The position numbers were made by a program, and so were the translations under genes. Positions 1-10,758 of a stretch of DNA of 64,000 nt are shown here, piece after piece. The notes under the pieces were generated by a model. The model was not told the origin of the DNA. It did not search any database and saw only the letters and a program-made list of their open reading frames with translations. Location: contig NZ_FWXR01000024.1 in assembly GCF_900176465.1 (NCBI RefSeq), positions 1-64,000 on the forward strand. Reading direction: 5' to 3'. The DNA comes from Fulvimarina manganoxydans (GTDB lineage: Bacteria > Pseudomonadota > Alphaproteobacteria > Rhizobiales > Rhizobiaceae). Numbering within the stretch: position 1 is the stretch's first letter; each line of letters starts with the position of its first letter.

Positions 1-1
1 G

Positions 2-82
2 AAAGTCGCAATCATCGCCGTCGCCAGAAAGCTTCTCACCGTCCTCAACGCCATGCAGAGAGACAAAAAGGCCTTCGCATGA
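2..82 (+). mobile_element. 3' end of a transposase gene, probably IS110/IS116/IS902 family (truncated by window edge)
   Basis: The frame opens at the window edge and stops at TGA 80-82, giving 26 residues that contain KVAIIAVARKLLTVLNAM. This resembles the C-terminal tail of IS110-family transposases, where a helix of the form K-V-A-hydrophobic-A-V-A-R-K-L-L precedes a short basic end. IS110 enzymes are DEDD recombinases that use a bridge RNA and leave no long inverted repeats, so the element end cannot be placed by repeats. Only the tail is visible, so an intact or broken element cannot be told apart. The family call rests on pattern memory of this tail. Confidence 0.65.
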
Positions 83-170
83 ACACAGTTGCCATGCCTC
101 GCACGCTTGTCACATCCACGAAGGATTTTGGTCTGCGTCTTGGTCTTCCGCCGCCCGAATGCCGCTCGAT

Positions 171-216
171 GGGAATGGCATGGGTCCCCACGCTCTTCGA
201 GCGCGAGGATGACGAA
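171..216. repeat. REP-like palindrome, family B copy 1
   Basis: A small stem CGCTC/GAGCG around TTC is flanked by GGGTCC on the left and CGAGGATGACG on the right. Read on the minus strand it gives GTCATCCTCG, a hairpin, then GGACCCAT, which is the same plan as the copy at 32914-32952. The rest of 83-291 between the transposase end and rnhA shows no credible gene. Confidence 0.55.
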
Positions 217-291
217 GCGTCGGGGGATCGCTCTGATCTCCAAACCCTGCAGGCACGGCGCTCATCCACGAAACACACCGCAGAGCTCCAA

Positions 292-759
292 TCACTCCGC
301 TGCCGGCCTCGCCCGCTTCATCTTGAACGGCGCCATGCCGGCGCGGGCGAGTTCGTCGGCCCGCTCGTTGTCCACATGGCCGGCATGGCCCTTCACCCAA
401 TGGAAGGTCACGTCGTGGCGTTCGCGCTCGGCGTCGAGCTTCTGCCAGAGTTCGGCATTCTTCACCGGCTTGCGATCGGCGGTCTTCCAGCCGTTCTTCT
501 TCCAGCCGTGAATCCATTTCGTGATGCCGTTGCGCATATATTCGGAGTCCGAATGCAGATCGACGGCGCAGGGGCGCGTCAGCGCCGACAGCGCCTCGAT
601 CGCCGCCAGAAGCTCCATGCGGTTGTTCGTCGTCTCCGGCTCGCCGCCCTTCAGCTCCTTTTCCGCCCCGCCAAAGCGCAGGATCGCGCCCCAGCCGCCC
701 GGTCCCGGATTGCCGGAACAGGCGCCATCGGTGAAGATCTCGACCCGCTTCTCGCTCAT
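292..759 (-). CDS. rnhA: Ribonuclease HI
   Basis: Cytoplasmic endonuclease that cuts the RNA strand of RNA-DNA hybrids (Okazaki primers, R-loops). The 155-residue product has the complete type-1 RNase H catalytic set: D11 in [10 protein letters not shown]49 in [10 protein letters not shown]71 in SDSEYM and D135 in NERADELA, with H125 in VKGHAGH. Length matches the bacterial norm. The start is [12 protein letters not shown] at 759, because the open frame upstream (to 888) lies inside thrB. It overlaps the thrB stop by four bases (ATGA), so the two are probably translationally coupled, a common thrB-rnhA arrangement in Hyphomicrobiales. Confidence 0.97.
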   Translation of the reverse strand: MSEKRVEIFTDGACSGNPGPGGWGAILRFGGAEKELKGGEPETTNNRMELLAAIEALSALTRPCAVDLHSDSEYMRNGITKWIHGWKKNGWKTADRKPVKNAELWQKLDAERERHDVTFHWVKGHAGHVDNERADELARAGMAPFKMKRARPAAE

Positions 760-1736
760 GCCGGGTCTCCTTCGATCGCAAAGCCGTATTCGGCCGGCCC
801 GCTCACCTGGGCGTGGAAGCGCAGCTTGCGCAGATATTCCTTCGGGTCCTTCTTGGTGACGAAGCTGTCGTCCGGCACTGTCAGCCAATCATAGAGCCGG
901 GTCAGAAGGAAGCGCATCGAAGCGCCCCGGCAAAGGACTGGGAAGGCCTCGATCTCGCGCGGCTCCAGCGGTCGCACGGATTGATAGCCGCGCAGGAGGC
1001 TCTGGGATTTGGTGATGTTGAAGCTGCCATCGGCCTCGAAGCACCAGGCGCAGACGCCGATCGCCAGATCATAGGCCAGAAGGTCGTTGCAGGCGAAATA
1101 GAAGTCGATGATGCCCGACAGGTCCCCGGCGAGGAAGAAGACGTTGTCGGTGAAGAGATCGGCATGGATCACGCCCGAGGGCAGATCGCGCGGCCAGTCG
1201 CGCTCCAGCGCAGACAATTCGCCCGCGATCTCATTGGACAAGCCCTCTTCGACCGTGTCGACCTTGGGCGGGCAGCTCTCGAAGAGCGGGCGCCAGTCGT
1301 CGATCGAGAGCGCATTCGCCCGGCGCATGGAAAAGCCGTCGCCGATCGCGTGGAGCCGCGCCATAGCCGCCCCCACCGCTCGGCAATGGCTCGCGGTCGG
1401 GCGGCGGGCGCCCATCCCCTCCAGAAAGGTGAAGACGGCGGCCGGGCGGCCGGCAAGTTCGCCCAGAGCCTCGCCGTCCTTGCGCTGGATCGGCAGCGGA
1501 CAGGAGAGCCCGTGTTCCGCCAAGTGCTGCATCAGGCCGAGAAAGAAGGGCAGATCGTCCCGGTTCACCCGCTTTTCGTAGAGCGTGAGGATGAAGGTTC
1601 CGCCGCCGGTGCGCAGCAGGAAGTTGGAGTTCTCGACCCCTTCCGCGATACCCTTATAGCTTAAGAGCTGGCCGAGATCGTAGGCGGCGAGAAACTCGGC
1701 GAGTTCGGTTTCGGGAACGTCGGTATAGACAGCCAT
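756..1736 (-). CDS. thrB: Homoserine kinase (APH-fold type)
   Basis: Phosphorylates L-homoserine with ATP in threonine synthesis. The 326-residue product belongs to the aminoglycoside-phosphotransferase-fold form of ThrB found in alphaproteobacteria, not the GHMP kinase form of enterics. Visible marks are the N-terminal [20 protein letters not shown], the catalytic loop [14 protein letters not shown] near residue 190, and the metal-binding [17 protein letters not shown]. It lies 12 bases downstream of ispH and overlaps rnhA by four bases, so the three are probably one transcription unit. asd of the same pathway is about 44 kb away in this window. Confidence 0.95.
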   Translation of the reverse strand: MAVYTDVPETELAEFLAAYDLGQLLSYKGIAEGVENSNFLLRTGGGTFILTLYEKRVNRDDLPFFLGLMQHLAEHGLSCPLPIQRKDGEALGELAGRPAAVFTFLEGMGARRPTASHCRAVGAAMARLHAIGDGFSMRRANALSIDDWRPLFESCPPKVDTVEEGLSNEIAGELSALERDWPRDLPSGVIHADLFTDNVFFLAGDLSGIIDFYFACNDLLAYDLAIGVCAWCFEADGSFNITKSQSLLRGYQSVRPLEPREIEAFPVLCRGASMRFLLTRLYDWLTVPDDSFVTKKDPKEYLRKLRFHAQVSGPAEYGFAIEGDPA

Positions 1737-1748
1737 CCGACGCCCCTC

Positions 1749-2783
1749 TCAGGCCGCGCCATTGACGAAGGCCATGTCGGCCTTGGTCAGCGGCGTTTCG
1801 CGCAAGGAACGCATGACGGGGAAGAGCTCGTTCTCCTCGGCCGTCTGGACGAGTTCGAGCTTGGCCTCGAAGCGGCTCCTGAGCGCGTCGATGACGCCAT
1901 TGACGAGGACTTCCGGGGCGGAGGCACCAGCGGAGATCGCCACACATCCGTCCGCAGGTATCGCATCGAAAGGAATTTCGCCCGCGCCTTCGACGAGCAC
2001 CGCCTGACGCGCCCCGGCCTTCAGCGCGACTTCCACGAGGCGCTTGGAGTTGGAGGAATTCGGGGCGCCGACGATGAGAAAGAGGTCGGTGCCGGGGGAT
2101 GCCGCCTTCACCGCCTCCTGGCGATTGGTTGTCGCATAGCAGATCGACTCGGAGGCCGGCGCCTGCAGCTCTGGGAATTTTGCTTCGAGCGCGCCGATGA
2201 CGCCCGCCGTATCGTCCACTGAAAGCGTCGTCTGGGTCACGAAACCGAGCGCCGCCGGATCGTCGGGTGTGAACGCGGCCACGTCCTCTTCCGATTCGAT
2301 CAGGGTCACGGCGCCTTCGGGCAGCTGGCCCATGGTTCCCACCACTTCCGGATGGCCCTTGTGGCCGACGAGAATCACATGGCGGCCATGGCGCATGTGG
2401 CGCAGGGCCTGTTTATGGACCTTCGAAACCAGCGGGCAGGTCGCGTCGAGATAGAGCATGTCCCGCGCCTCGGCTTTCGCCGGCACCGATTTCGGCACGC
2501 CATGGGCGGAAAAGACCACCGGCTGTCCGTCATCGGGAATTTCGTCGAGCTCTTTGACGAAGATCGCGCCCATGTCGCGCAGACCGTCGACCACATAGCG
2601 ATTGTGGACGATCTCATGGCGCACATAGACCGGCGCACCGTGCTTCTTCAGCGCGAGCACGACGATCTGGATCGCCCGCTCGACACCGGCGCAAAAGCCG
2701 CGCGGCTCGCAGAGGCGAATGGTGAGGCCGGCCGAAGGCGAAGCGGACGGCGGGACGATGGTGTCGGAAGGCGCTAGGGTCAT
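1749..2783 (-). CDS. ispH: 4-hydroxy-3-methylbut-2-enyl diphosphate reductase
   Basis: Last enzyme of the MEP isoprenoid pathway, making IPP and DMAPP; it carries an iron-sulfur cluster. The three cluster cysteines are present: C31 in [14 protein letters not shown]116 in DATCPLVSK and C215 in [10 protein letters not shown]. The chosen start ([12 protein letters not shown]) gives 344 residues. An in-frame ATG at 2840 would overlap the upstream SURF1 gene and adds a non-conserved tail. It follows the cytochrome oxidase cluster in the same direction, the standard position for ispH in this order. Confidence 0.95.
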   Translation of the reverse strand: MTLAPSDTIVPPSASPSAGLTIRLCEPRGFCAGVERAIQIVVLALKKHGAPVYVRHEIVHNRYVVDGLRDMGAIFVKELDEIPDDGQPVVFSAHGVPKSVPAKAEARDMLYLDATCPLVSKVHKQALRHMRHGRHVILVGHKGHPEVVGTMGQLPEGAVTLIESEEDVAAFTPDDPAALGFVTQTTLSVDDTAGVIGALEAKFPELQAPASESICYATTNRQEAVKAASPGTDLFLIVGAPNSSNSKRLVEVALKAGARQAVLVEGAGEIPFDAIPADGCVAISAGASAPEVLVNGVIDALRSRFEAKLELVQTAEENELFPVMRSLRETPLTKADMAFVNGAA

Positions 2784-2814
2784 GGCCGGAATGAAGGCAT
2801 CACGCCCGTCCCTG

Positions 2815-3621
2815 TCAAGCGGAACCGGGCCTGCCATCATGCCGCGATCGCCAGCGATTGACGACGAGCATGCCGGTCATGACGATCAGCACCACGCCGA
2901 TGCCGTACCAGGTGATCGCATATTGCAGGTGGTTGTTCGGGATCGTCACGACGGTCTGACCGCCGACGGGCAGACCGCCGGGATTGGGGGTGTCGTCTGC
3001 GTCGACGAAGAAGGGGACGAGCCGAATGTCGGAGCCAAGTGCGATCCCCTCCGCCATGGCGGGAAGATCACGCCAGAAGAAGGTGTCCTTGGCCGGATCG
3101 TTGTCGGGCAGGAAATAGCCGGGCTTTTCTTCCGGCGCCTCGCGGGCAAGACCGGTGATGCTCACCGTGCCCTCGACGAGGCTTTGCGGGCGTTTGGCCG
3201 GATCGCGCAACTCGTAAGGAACGAAACCGCGATTGACGAAGACCATGCGATCCTCGGGCGTCACCAGCGGGGTGAAGACGTTCCAGCCGGCCTGACCTTC
3301 ATAGGTCGAGAGAAAATAGCGCTCGCCGTCATTGAGGAAGCGTCCCGTGAGCGTGACGGGCTGATAGTCGATGTCGCCGGTCTCCGCGCGCAGGGCAATC
3401 GCCTCATCGAGCGAGATCGGGGCACCGTGAATGCGCGTCTCGATCCGCTCGATCAGGGCCTCCTTCCATTGCAGCCGCTCGACCTGCCAGGTGCCAAGGC
3501 CCATCAGGATGGTGATACCGACGATGCAGAGTGCTAAAGCGAACAGGAAGCGACCGCGGCTCATGGGTCCGCTGGCGCCCGGCGCGCCAGACGGCTCCTC
3601 ACCCACATCCTCCGCCGCCAT
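2815..3621 (-). CDS. SURF1 family cytochrome oxidase biogenesis protein
   Basis: SURF1 proteins assist heme a insertion into cytochrome c oxidase subunit I. The 268-residue product has the usual plan: one membrane segment near the N-terminus ([20 protein letters not shown]), a periplasmic domain with [15 protein letters not shown] and the conserved FVNRGFVP, and a second membrane segment near the C-terminus ([20 protein letters not shown]). The start at 3621 has a good ribosome site (GGAGAG, spacing 7) and lies five bases after the DUF983 stop. Upstream in-frame starts at 3654 and 3681 would overlap that gene. Confidence 0.93.
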   Translation of the reverse strand: MAAEDVGEEPSGAPGASGPMSRGRFLFALALCIVGITILMGLGTWQVERLQWKEALIERIETRIHGAPISLDEAIALRAETGDIDYQPVTLTGRFLNDGERYFLSTYEGQAGWNVFTPLVTPEDRMVFVNRGFVPYELRDPAKRPQSLVEGTVSITGLAREAPEEKPGYFLPDNDPAKDTFFWRDLPAMAEGIALGSDIRLVPFFVDADDTPNPGGLPVGGQTVVTIPNNHLQYAITWYGIGVVLIVMTGMLVVNRWRSRHDGRPGSA

Positions 3622-3625
3622 CGGC

Positions 3626-4012
3626 TCACTCTCCGCTTTCAAGACGGCCCTCATGCGCCTTGTTGCGATATTGGAGCGCAATCATCAGGCCCTTGAGCGT
3701 TCGCAAGAGCGGCAGGCAGAGGATCACGGTCAGCGGAATCCAGAGGATGAGATGAACCCAGAGCGGCGGGCCGACGCTCACCTCGAGCCAAAGCGCAAGG
3801 CCGCAAATGACGAAGCCGATGATCAGGATGACGAAGACCGCAGGCCCGTCTCCCGAATCGGCGAAGGCATAGTCGAGGCCGCAGGCGTTGCATGTCTTGG
3901 CCGGCGTCAAAAAGCCGGAAAAGAGCTTGCCCTCGCCGCAGCGGGGGCAACGACCGGCGAGCCCCGCCTTGACCGGGTCGGCGGGCGGATAGTCCATGTT
4001 CGGCTCGTTCAT
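3626..4012 (-). CDS. DUF983 family small membrane protein
   Basis: A 128-residue protein with an N-terminal zinc-ribbon-like pair of cysteine knuckles (CPRCGEGKLFSGF and CNACGLDY), followed by two membrane segments (about 60-80 and 90-110). DUF983 proteins are nearly always encoded between ctaE and SURF1 in alphaproteobacteria, and a role in oxidase assembly is inferred from that. The start MNEPNMDYPP is chosen over an upstream frame extension that lies in a hairpin region. Function is unknown. Confidence 0.9.
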   Translation of the reverse strand: MNEPNMDYPPADPVKAGLAGRCPRCGEGKLFSGFLTPAKTCNACGLDYAFADSGDGPAVFVILIIGFVICGLALWLEVSVGPPLWVHLILWIPLTVILCLPLLRTLKGLMIALQYRNKAHEGRLESGE

Positions 4013-4051
4013 GGTCGCAGGCTCCTTGAATACGGTCTTGAAACGAGACGA

Positions 4052-4076
4052 GGGCGAAACCCGCAAGGTTCCGCCC
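4052..4076 (-). terminator. Hairpin between ctaE and the DUF983 gene
   Basis: Arms GGGCGAAACC and GGTTCCGCCC pair with one mismatch around a five-base loop. There is no strong T run, so it may attenuate or stabilise the operon mRNA after ctaE without ending transcription. Confidence 0.4.
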
Positions 4077-4105
4077 TCCCCGTTTGAATCCCGGATGGTG
4101 CCGCC

Positions 4106-4981
4106 TCAGGCGGCGTAGACCGGTGCGCCCCAGCCACCCCAGACATAGATGGCAAAGAAGAGGAACAGCCAGACGACGTCGACGAAATGCCAGTACCAGG
4201 CAGCGGCCTCGAAACCGAAATGCTTCTGCGGGGTGAACTGGCCCACCGATGCGCGGATCAGGCAGACGATCAGGAAGATCGTTCCGATGAGAACATGGAA
4301 GCCGTGGAAACCCGTCGCCATGAAGAAGGTCGAGCCGTAGATCGAACCCGCGAAGGCGAAAGGCGCATGGGCATATTCGAAATACTGCACATAGCTGAAG
4401 ATCACGCCAAGCGCGACGGTGAGCGCCAGACCGGTGATCAGGCCGCGGCGATCATTGTGCAGCAGAGCATGATGAGCCCAGGTCACGGTCGTGCCCGACA
4501 GAAGCAGGGTGATCGTATTGAAGAGCGGCAGATGCAGCGGGTCGAGAACCTCGATGCCGACCGGTGGCCATTGTCCGCCGAGCACTTCGGTTCGTGCTTC
4601 TTGGATCGCTTCGTTCGGGAAGAGGCTGGCGTCGAAGAAGGCCCAGAACCAGGCCACGAAGAACATCACCTCGGAGGCAATGAACATGATGATGCCGTAG
4701 CGCAGATGGAGCGACACGACGCGCGTGTGCTTGCCCTCCAGGCTCTCTTTCACGGCATCGGACCACCACGCATACATGGTGTAAAGGACGACGGCGAGGC
4801 CGAGCACGAAGATCCAGGGGGTCGCAAGATCGAGCCCGAGGAAGTTGAAGGCCTGACCGGTGTTCCAACGGAACAGGCCGACAGCGCCGAACAGCATGAT
4901 GAAGGCACCGACCGAGCCGATGAACGGCCAAGGGCTCGGATCGACCAGATGATAATCGTGTTTGGCGTGTGCGTCAGCCAT
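4106..4981 (-). CDS. ctaE: Cytochrome c oxidase subunit III
   Basis: Integral subunit of the aa3-type oxidase. The 291-residue product begins MADAHAKHDYHLVDPSPWPF, a highly conserved alphaproteobacterial subunit III start, and shows about seven membrane segments including FIASEVMFFVAWFWAFFDA (the conserved glutamate of subunit III) and the C-terminal HFVDVVWLFLFFAIYVWG. A GTG five codons upstream (4996) is possible but the ATG is the conserved start. It sits 79 bases after ctaG in the oxidase operon. Confidence 0.97.
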   Translation of the reverse strand: MADAHAKHDYHLVDPSPWPFIGSVGAFIMLFGAVGLFRWNTGQAFNFLGLDLATPWIFVLGLAVVLYTMYAWWSDAVKESLEGKHTRVVSLHLRYGIIMFIASEVMFFVAWFWAFFDASLFPNEAIQEARTEVLGGQWPPVGIEVLDPLHLPLFNTITLLLSGTTVTWAHHALLHNDRRGLITGLALTVALGVIFSYVQYFEYAHAPFAFAGSIYGSTFFMATGFHGFHVLIGTIFLIVCLIRASVGQFTPQKHFGFEAAAWYWHFVDVVWLFLFFAIYVWGGWGAPVYAA

Positions 4982-5060
4982 CGCGCGTTTCCCCACTATC
5001 CTCTACCGCGCCCCGTCATGGGCCAGGCGCGGCATTTCCCCTTATACGAGGCCGAGCGCC

Positions 5061-5708
5061 TCAGCCACTAGTCTTCTGTTCGAGCTTCGACCCAGCGCCG
5101 GCCTCATCCGTGTTCGGCGCCTTGGCCAGCGTCTCGTCCGTCTCGTCTTCCATGGGGAAGAACGTGTAGGACAGGGTGATCGCCTGGTCGAGCTTCAATT
5201 CTTCAGCTTCCCGGATGTCGGGATCGACGAAGAAGGTGATTCCCATATCAACGGTTTCGCCGGGCTGAAGAAGCTGCTCGTTGAAGCAGAAGCAGGCTAT
5301 CTTGTTGAAGTAGAGCCCTGCGGCATCCGGCGTCACATTGAACAAAGCTTGCGCCTTGGTCGGGCGGTCTGACAGATTCGTCACGTGATAGGATGTCTGA
5401 CCGACCTCGCCCAGCTTGACCGTCACTTCGCGGTCATTCGGCGTGAAGCGCCAGGGCAGCCCCTTGGCGACATTGCCGTCGAAGCGGATCTTGACCGGGA
5501 TATCGACAACCTCGACAGGAGCGGCCTCGGCGCGCTGGGTCGTGCCGCCATAGCCCGTCACCTGACAGAAAAGCTGATAGAGCGGCACGGACGCATAAGC
5601 GGCGCCCACCATCCCAAGCGCGAAGGCCGCGCAACCGGCAGCCACGAAGCGCCCCTTGCGCCGGGCCTCGGCGATCCGTTCGTCCGCGGACTGTCTGGTC
5701 TCGTTCAT
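5061..5708 (-). CDS. ctaG: Cytochrome c oxidase assembly protein CtaG/Cox11 (copper chaperone)
   Basis: Membrane-anchored copper chaperone that delivers copper to the CuB site of subunit I. The 215-residue product has one N-terminal membrane segment (about 21-43) and a periplasmic domain with the copper motif CFCF at C139 and C141, preceded by YFNKIA, plus the Cox11-typical FFVDPD. The C-terminal tail (after 195) is acidic and variable. Its ATG overlaps the TGA of the small upstream gene, which implies translational coupling. Confidence 0.96.
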   Translation of the reverse strand: MNETRQSADERIAEARRKGRFVAAGCAAFALGMVGAAYASVPLYQLFCQVTGYGGTTQRAEAAPVEVVDIPVKIRFDGNVAKGLPWRFTPNDREVTVKLGEVGQTSYHVTNLSDRPTKAQALFNVTPDAAGLYFNKIACFCFNEQLLQPGETVDMGITFFVDPDIREAEELKLDQAITLSYTFFPMEDETDETLAKAPNTDEAGAGSKLEQKTSG

Positions 5709-5848
5709 GATCCGATCTTCACCAGGGACACGACATAGAACAGAATGACGAGGGCGATCAGCGTGACGGCGATAGCGATCGACCGCTTGCGGCGCGCCCG
5801 CTCCTCCTCCGGCGTCAGCCGAATGCGTTCGTCCTTTTCTTCGGCCAT
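5705..5848 (-). CDS. CoxF-like small membrane protein of the oxidase operon
   Basis: A 47-residue protein, easily missed by size cut-offs, starting [21 protein letters not shown] charged, predicted cytoplasmic N-terminus is followed by one membrane segment (about 23-44) and a short basic end. Its start shares one base with the ctaB stop (TGATG), and its stop overlaps the ctaG start (ATGA), so it is translationally locked into the operon. Small proteins of this kind between ctaB and ctaG are annotated CoxF-like in Hyphomicrobiales. Their function is not established; a role in assembly is inferred from position. Confidence 0.85.
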   Translation of the reverse strand: MAEEKDERIRLTPEEERARRKRSIAIAVTLIALVILFYVVSLVKIGS

Positions 5849-6822
5849 CAAGCAGCTCCGCCTGCGAGAAGCCGGATCACGACCGTCTCGCCGAGCAATG
5901 TGATAAAAAGACCGAAGAGATAAAGGATCGAAAAGCCGAAGAGGCGCTTGGCCGGGATCATCTTTTCGTCGCCATCAGCCATCTTCAGGACGGCGTAGGC
6001 ATGGCGCAGGAAATTCGCGCCCATGAGGGCCGCCACGACACCATAGACCGGACCTGCAAAGCCGAGGAAGAAAGGGGCTACGCCGACGGGGACGAGGATC
6101 AAGGAATAGGCGAAGATCTGGCGACGCGTCGAGGCCTCGCCCGCCACATTCGGGAGCATCGGCACGCCGACCGAGCCGTATTCCTTCATCTTGAACAACG
6201 CCAGCGCCCAGAAATGGGGCGGCGTCCAGAGGAAGATGATCATGAAGAGTACGAAGCCGGCAAGCGACATGTCGCCGGTGACGGCGGCCCAGCCGATCAT
6301 CGGCGGGAAGGCGCCGGCCGCGCCACCGATGACGATGTTCTGCGGCGTCGAGCGCTTCAAACCCATCGTGTAGATGACGGCATAAAAGAAGATGGTGAAG
6401 GCAAGGAAGGCGGCCGCGAACCAGTTGGCCGCCAAGCCGAGCACCATCACCGAGAAGATCGAAAGGCCGAGACCAAAGGCGAGCGCCGCGTCCGGCTCGA
6501 CGCGGCCTGAGGGCACCGGCCGCAGCTTGGTGCGCGACATGCGGGCGTCGATATCGGCGTCATACCACATATTCAGCGCGCCGGACGCCCCGGCACCGAC
6601 CGCGATCGCCAGGATCGACACGATGGCGAGTACAGGGTTCATCGTGCCGGGCGCCGCGACCATACCTGTAACCGCCGTCAGAACGACCAACGACATCACG
6701 CGCGGCTTGAGAAGCGCGAGGAAATCCTTCGGCTCGGACAGGCTCACCCGCGGCTTTGCGGAGACAGAGCCCGGTTCGATCATTGACGTTTCGATCAGCG
6801 ACACGTGGCGACCTTCATTCAA
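5848..6822 (-). CDS. ctaB: Protoheme IX farnesyltransferase (heme O synthase)
   Basis: UbiA-family prenyltransferase that farnesylates heme B to heme O, the precursor of heme A. The 324-residue product has about nine membrane segments and the aspartate-rich prenyl-diphosphate site [19 protein letters not shown] near residue 95. The start is uncertain: ATG 6822 is used here, but GTG 6804 (preceded by GAAGG) and ATG 6783 are also in frame before the first conserved block. It overlaps the coxF-like gene by one base. Confidence 0.95.
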   Translation of the reverse strand: MNEGRHVSLIETSMIEPGSVSAKPRVSLSEPKDFLALLKPRVMSLVVLTAVTGMVAAPGTMNPVLAIVSILAIAVGAGASGALNMWYDADIDARMSRTKLRPVPSGRVEPDAALAFGLGLSIFSVMVLGLAANWFAAAFLAFTIFFYAVIYTMGLKRSTPQNIVIGGAAGAFPPMIGWAAVTGDMSLAGFVLFMIIFLWTPPHFWALALFKMKEYGSVGVPMLPNVAGEASTRRQIFAYSLILVPVGVAPFFLGFAGPVYGVVAALMGANFLRHAYAVLKMADGDEKMIPAKRLFGFSILYLFGLFITLLGETVVIRLLAGGAA

Positions 6823-6944
6823 TCCATGATGTGGCGGGCCGTGATGCGGCGGGGCGCGCCTGCAAGGCGAAGATCATCCTCGCCTGTATGCAAAACCCGG
6901 CAAAACACCGAGCCGCCACCCGTTTCCATCGGGCCTGTCATGAG

Positions 6945-6979
6945 GGTGGAGGCCGCCTCGCATTCGGGCGGCCTCCACC
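6945..6979 (-). terminator. Strong hairpin downstream of ctaD
   Basis: Perfect 13-base arms GGTGGAGGCCGCC and GGCGGCCTCCACC with a nine-base loop. It lies between ctaD (ends 7012) and ctaB, so ctaDC and ctaB-ispH may be partly separate units or have differential stability. Confidence 0.6.
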
Positions 6980-7011
6980 GATTGTCTCAAAAATCCCGCT
7001 TCAGGATCCGA

Positions 7012-8628
<1,617 letters not shown>

Positions 8629-8643
8629 CTAAACCCGACGAAC

Positions 8644-9549
8644 TCAGCGGGACGCGACTGCGCGGCCGGACTGGGCGGCCTTGATCGAAGCGACGAGTTC
8701 TTGATTGGCGGCATCGAGATCCTCGAGCGCTGCCTTGTACCAAGCGTCATACTGCTCCTGCGACACGGCGCGGATAGCGATCGGCATGTTCCAATGCGCA
8801 GCGCCGCAAAGTTCGGAGCACTGGCCGTAGAAGATGCCCTCGCGGGTCGCCTCGAACCAATATTCGTTTGCGCGCCCCGGAACGGCATCGACCTTCACGC
8901 CGAGCGAAGGCACGGCGAAGGAATGGATCACGTCGGCCGAGGTCGAGATCACACGCACGATGGTGTTGACCGGCACGACCATCTCGTTGTCGACGGCCAG
9001 AAGCCGCGGATAGGTCTCGAGATCGCCCTTGGAGGCTTCGATGTCTGCGGCCTCGACCGGATAGGATTCGTAGGAGAGAACAGACGCTCCGCCGTCCGCA
9101 TCGGCCTCCGGCGGCTGATACTCGTAGCCCCAATACCACTGATAGCCGACAGCCTTGACCGTCAGATCCGGATCGCGCGGCGGATTGTACTGTGCCGTGA
9201 GAAGCTGGAAGGACGGAATCGCCAGCATCAGAAGAACGAGAACCGGCGCGAGCGTCCAGATCACCTCGATCGTGGTGTTGTGGGCCGTGCGAGAGGCCGT
9301 CGGGTTCTTCTTGGCGCTATAGCGAAAGACGCACCAGCCGAGCAGGACCGCGACCAGAATGGTGATGGGAACGATGAAGGCCAGCGTGTAGTTCGAGAAC
9401 CAGTGGATCTGCTCCTCGATCGGCGAGAAGGCCTCCTGCAGCCCCATCTGCCATGGATGCGGCTTTCCGACGACGAGATCGCCGTCCTGGGCCATCGCGG
9501 CCGTTGCGCCGGCCGCCAGCAAACCGGCCGTCAAGCTCCATCGTTTCAC
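8644..9549 (-). CDS. ctaC: Cytochrome c oxidase subunit II
   Basis: Accepts electrons from cytochrome c through the dinuclear CuA centre. The 301-residue product has a signal peptide (KRWSLTAGLLAAGATAAMAQ), two membrane segments, and a periplasmic cupredoxin domain with the CuA motif YGQCSELCGAAHWNMPI and the aromatic patch YQWYWGYEY. The start is called as GTG at 9549, because AGGAGG is spaced six bases from that GTG, whereas the ATG two codons upstream (9555) directly abuts the AGGAGG. The open frame continues to 9780 without homology. It heads the oxidase gene block. Confidence 0.96.
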   Translation of the reverse strand: MKRWSLTAGLLAAGATAAMAQDGDLVVGKPHPWQMGLQEAFSPIEEQIHWFSNYTLAFIVPITILVAVLLGWCVFRYSAKKNPTASRTAHNTTIEVIWTLAPVLVLLMLAIPSFQLLTAQYNPPRDPDLTVKAVGYQWYWGYEYQPPEADADGGASVLSYESYPVEAADIEASKGDLETYPRLLAVDNEMVVPVNTIVRVISTSADVIHSFAVPSLGVKVDAVPGRANEYWFEATREGIFYGQCSELCGAAHWNMPIAIRAVSQEQYDAWYKAALEDLDAANQELVASIKAAQSGRAVASR

Positions 9550-9555
9550 GTGCAT

Positions 9556-10105
9556 CCTCCTGCCGACCCCTCGCCTCTCACAGACTGTCGCGCAATCTTC
9601 TTTGGCTCGCTGCCGAAGGCCTGCGAGTTGCACCCGAGGCCAGCCCCATTCGAGGCAGCAATACCGATGGCAGCGCTTGAACCACGAAACCGCAAAAGCC
9701 GCAACACCTCGGAGCCATTCCAGAATGCGACACAATTTCTTGCCGATAGCAGCGACGGCAGAGCGTTGCAGCGACAGCACGCGACGTTTGGCCGAGCCTC
9801 AACTTTGGTCGATAGGACCGTGCCCGCATCCATCCAATCGCCTGTTATGTTGTTGTTCGTAAGATCCTTGTGGAGATGATCAGGCGACGGCGCCGCTCGC
9901 CGGATGGGACGCCTCTGTATGATTCGGGCCCATCCGCCGCGACGGGCAGCCGGTCGCATGCCCGTATCGACGCGGCCATGGCGGCGACCCGCGTCCTCCG
10001 CCGGCCCTAATCGTGCCGTGCGGCTATGCAACGGCATTCTCACTTGCGTGCTATAGCGCTCAAAATCCATTCCTTCGCTCCATGGCCAGGAGGTCGCCAG
10101 ACCCA
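9556..10105. other. Gene-free divergent region between ctaC and the IalB-like gene
   Basis: About 550 bases separate the divergent ctaC and the IalB-like gene. Short frames on both strands have no recognisable motifs. The region should hold the oxidase operon promoter and leader and the promoter of the plus-strand gene. I see no convincing hairpin or repeat in it. Confidence 0.5.
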
Positions 10106-10645
10106 ATGTTCAACGCTTTCTGCCCAGTCCGCTTTCGGGCCCTGCCGTTTCTCCTCGCACTTCTCGGCGCACTTGCCGCAGGTCAGCCGCCAGCCGAGGC
10201 GCAGACGACATCGCCGATCGGAAAGCTGAAATCCCAGCATGGCGCCTGGGCGATCGTCTGCGACACGCCGGCGGGTGCGACCAACGAACAATGTCTCTTG
10301 CGGCAGATCGTCGTGCCGGAGGACCGACCGGAGATCGGGCTTGCGATCAGCGTTCTGAAGACCGCCGACGGCAAGGATACGATCCTGCGCGTTCGCGCCC
10401 CGCTCGGGATCATCCTGCCGAGCGGGCTGCAACTGAATGTCGACGGCAAGCTGATCGGCCGGGCCCAGTTCGTGCGCTGCTTCGCCGATGGGTGTCTCGC
10501 CGACGTCATCATGGATCAGGGCCTCATCGACACTTTGTCGAATGCCAAGAGCGCCACCTTCTCCTTCTTCCAAAGCCCCGAACAGGGGATCGGCATTCCG
10601 GTCGAGTTGGACGGGTTCAAGGATGGCTTCGCCGCCCTGCCCTAA
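10106..10645 (+). CDS. Invasion-associated locus B (IalB) family periplasmic protein
   Basis: IalB-family proteins are small secreted proteins named after a Bartonella factor, but they are widespread in non-pathogenic Hyphomicrobiales and of unknown biochemical function. The 179-residue product has a signal peptide (MFNAFCPVRF followed by a hydrophobic stretch ending AEAQ) and the family pattern HGAWAIVCDT, CLLRQ, GLQLNVDG, and a conserved cysteine pair in VRCFADGCLADV. The start at 10106 has AGGAGG 12 bases upstream. An ATG at 10082 would put charged residues before the signal. It is 113 bases before tldD. Confidence 0.85.
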   Translation: MFNAFCPVRFRALPFLLALLGALAAGQPPAEAQTTSPIGKLKSQHGAWAIVCDTPAGATNEQCLLRQIVVPEDRPEIGLAISVLKTADGKDTILRVRAPLGIILPSGLQLNVDGKLIGRAQFVRCFADGCLADVIMDQGLIDTLSNAKSATFSFFQSPEQGIGIPVELDGFKDGFAALP

Positions 10646-10758
10646 GATGATCGTTTCGAACGCCAATTCGGCTCGAGCGCTTGGAAGCGGCCCCGGGCGA
10701 CCATATCTCGCGGGCTGAACGAGACTTTTCAGGCCCGGAATTTCGGAGCGTTGCGCCC

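Noticed and set aside
2784-2840. Longer IspH start at 2840
   Set aside because: It would overlap the SURF1 gene and adds residues before the first conserved block; MTLAPS at 2783 is preferred.
9556-10105. Possible long N-terminal extension of ctaC or a separate small gene
   Set aside because: The frame reading into ctaC is open to 9780 but has no signal peptide or similarity, and a strong ribosome site lies at the GTG 9549 start. No other frame has a motif.
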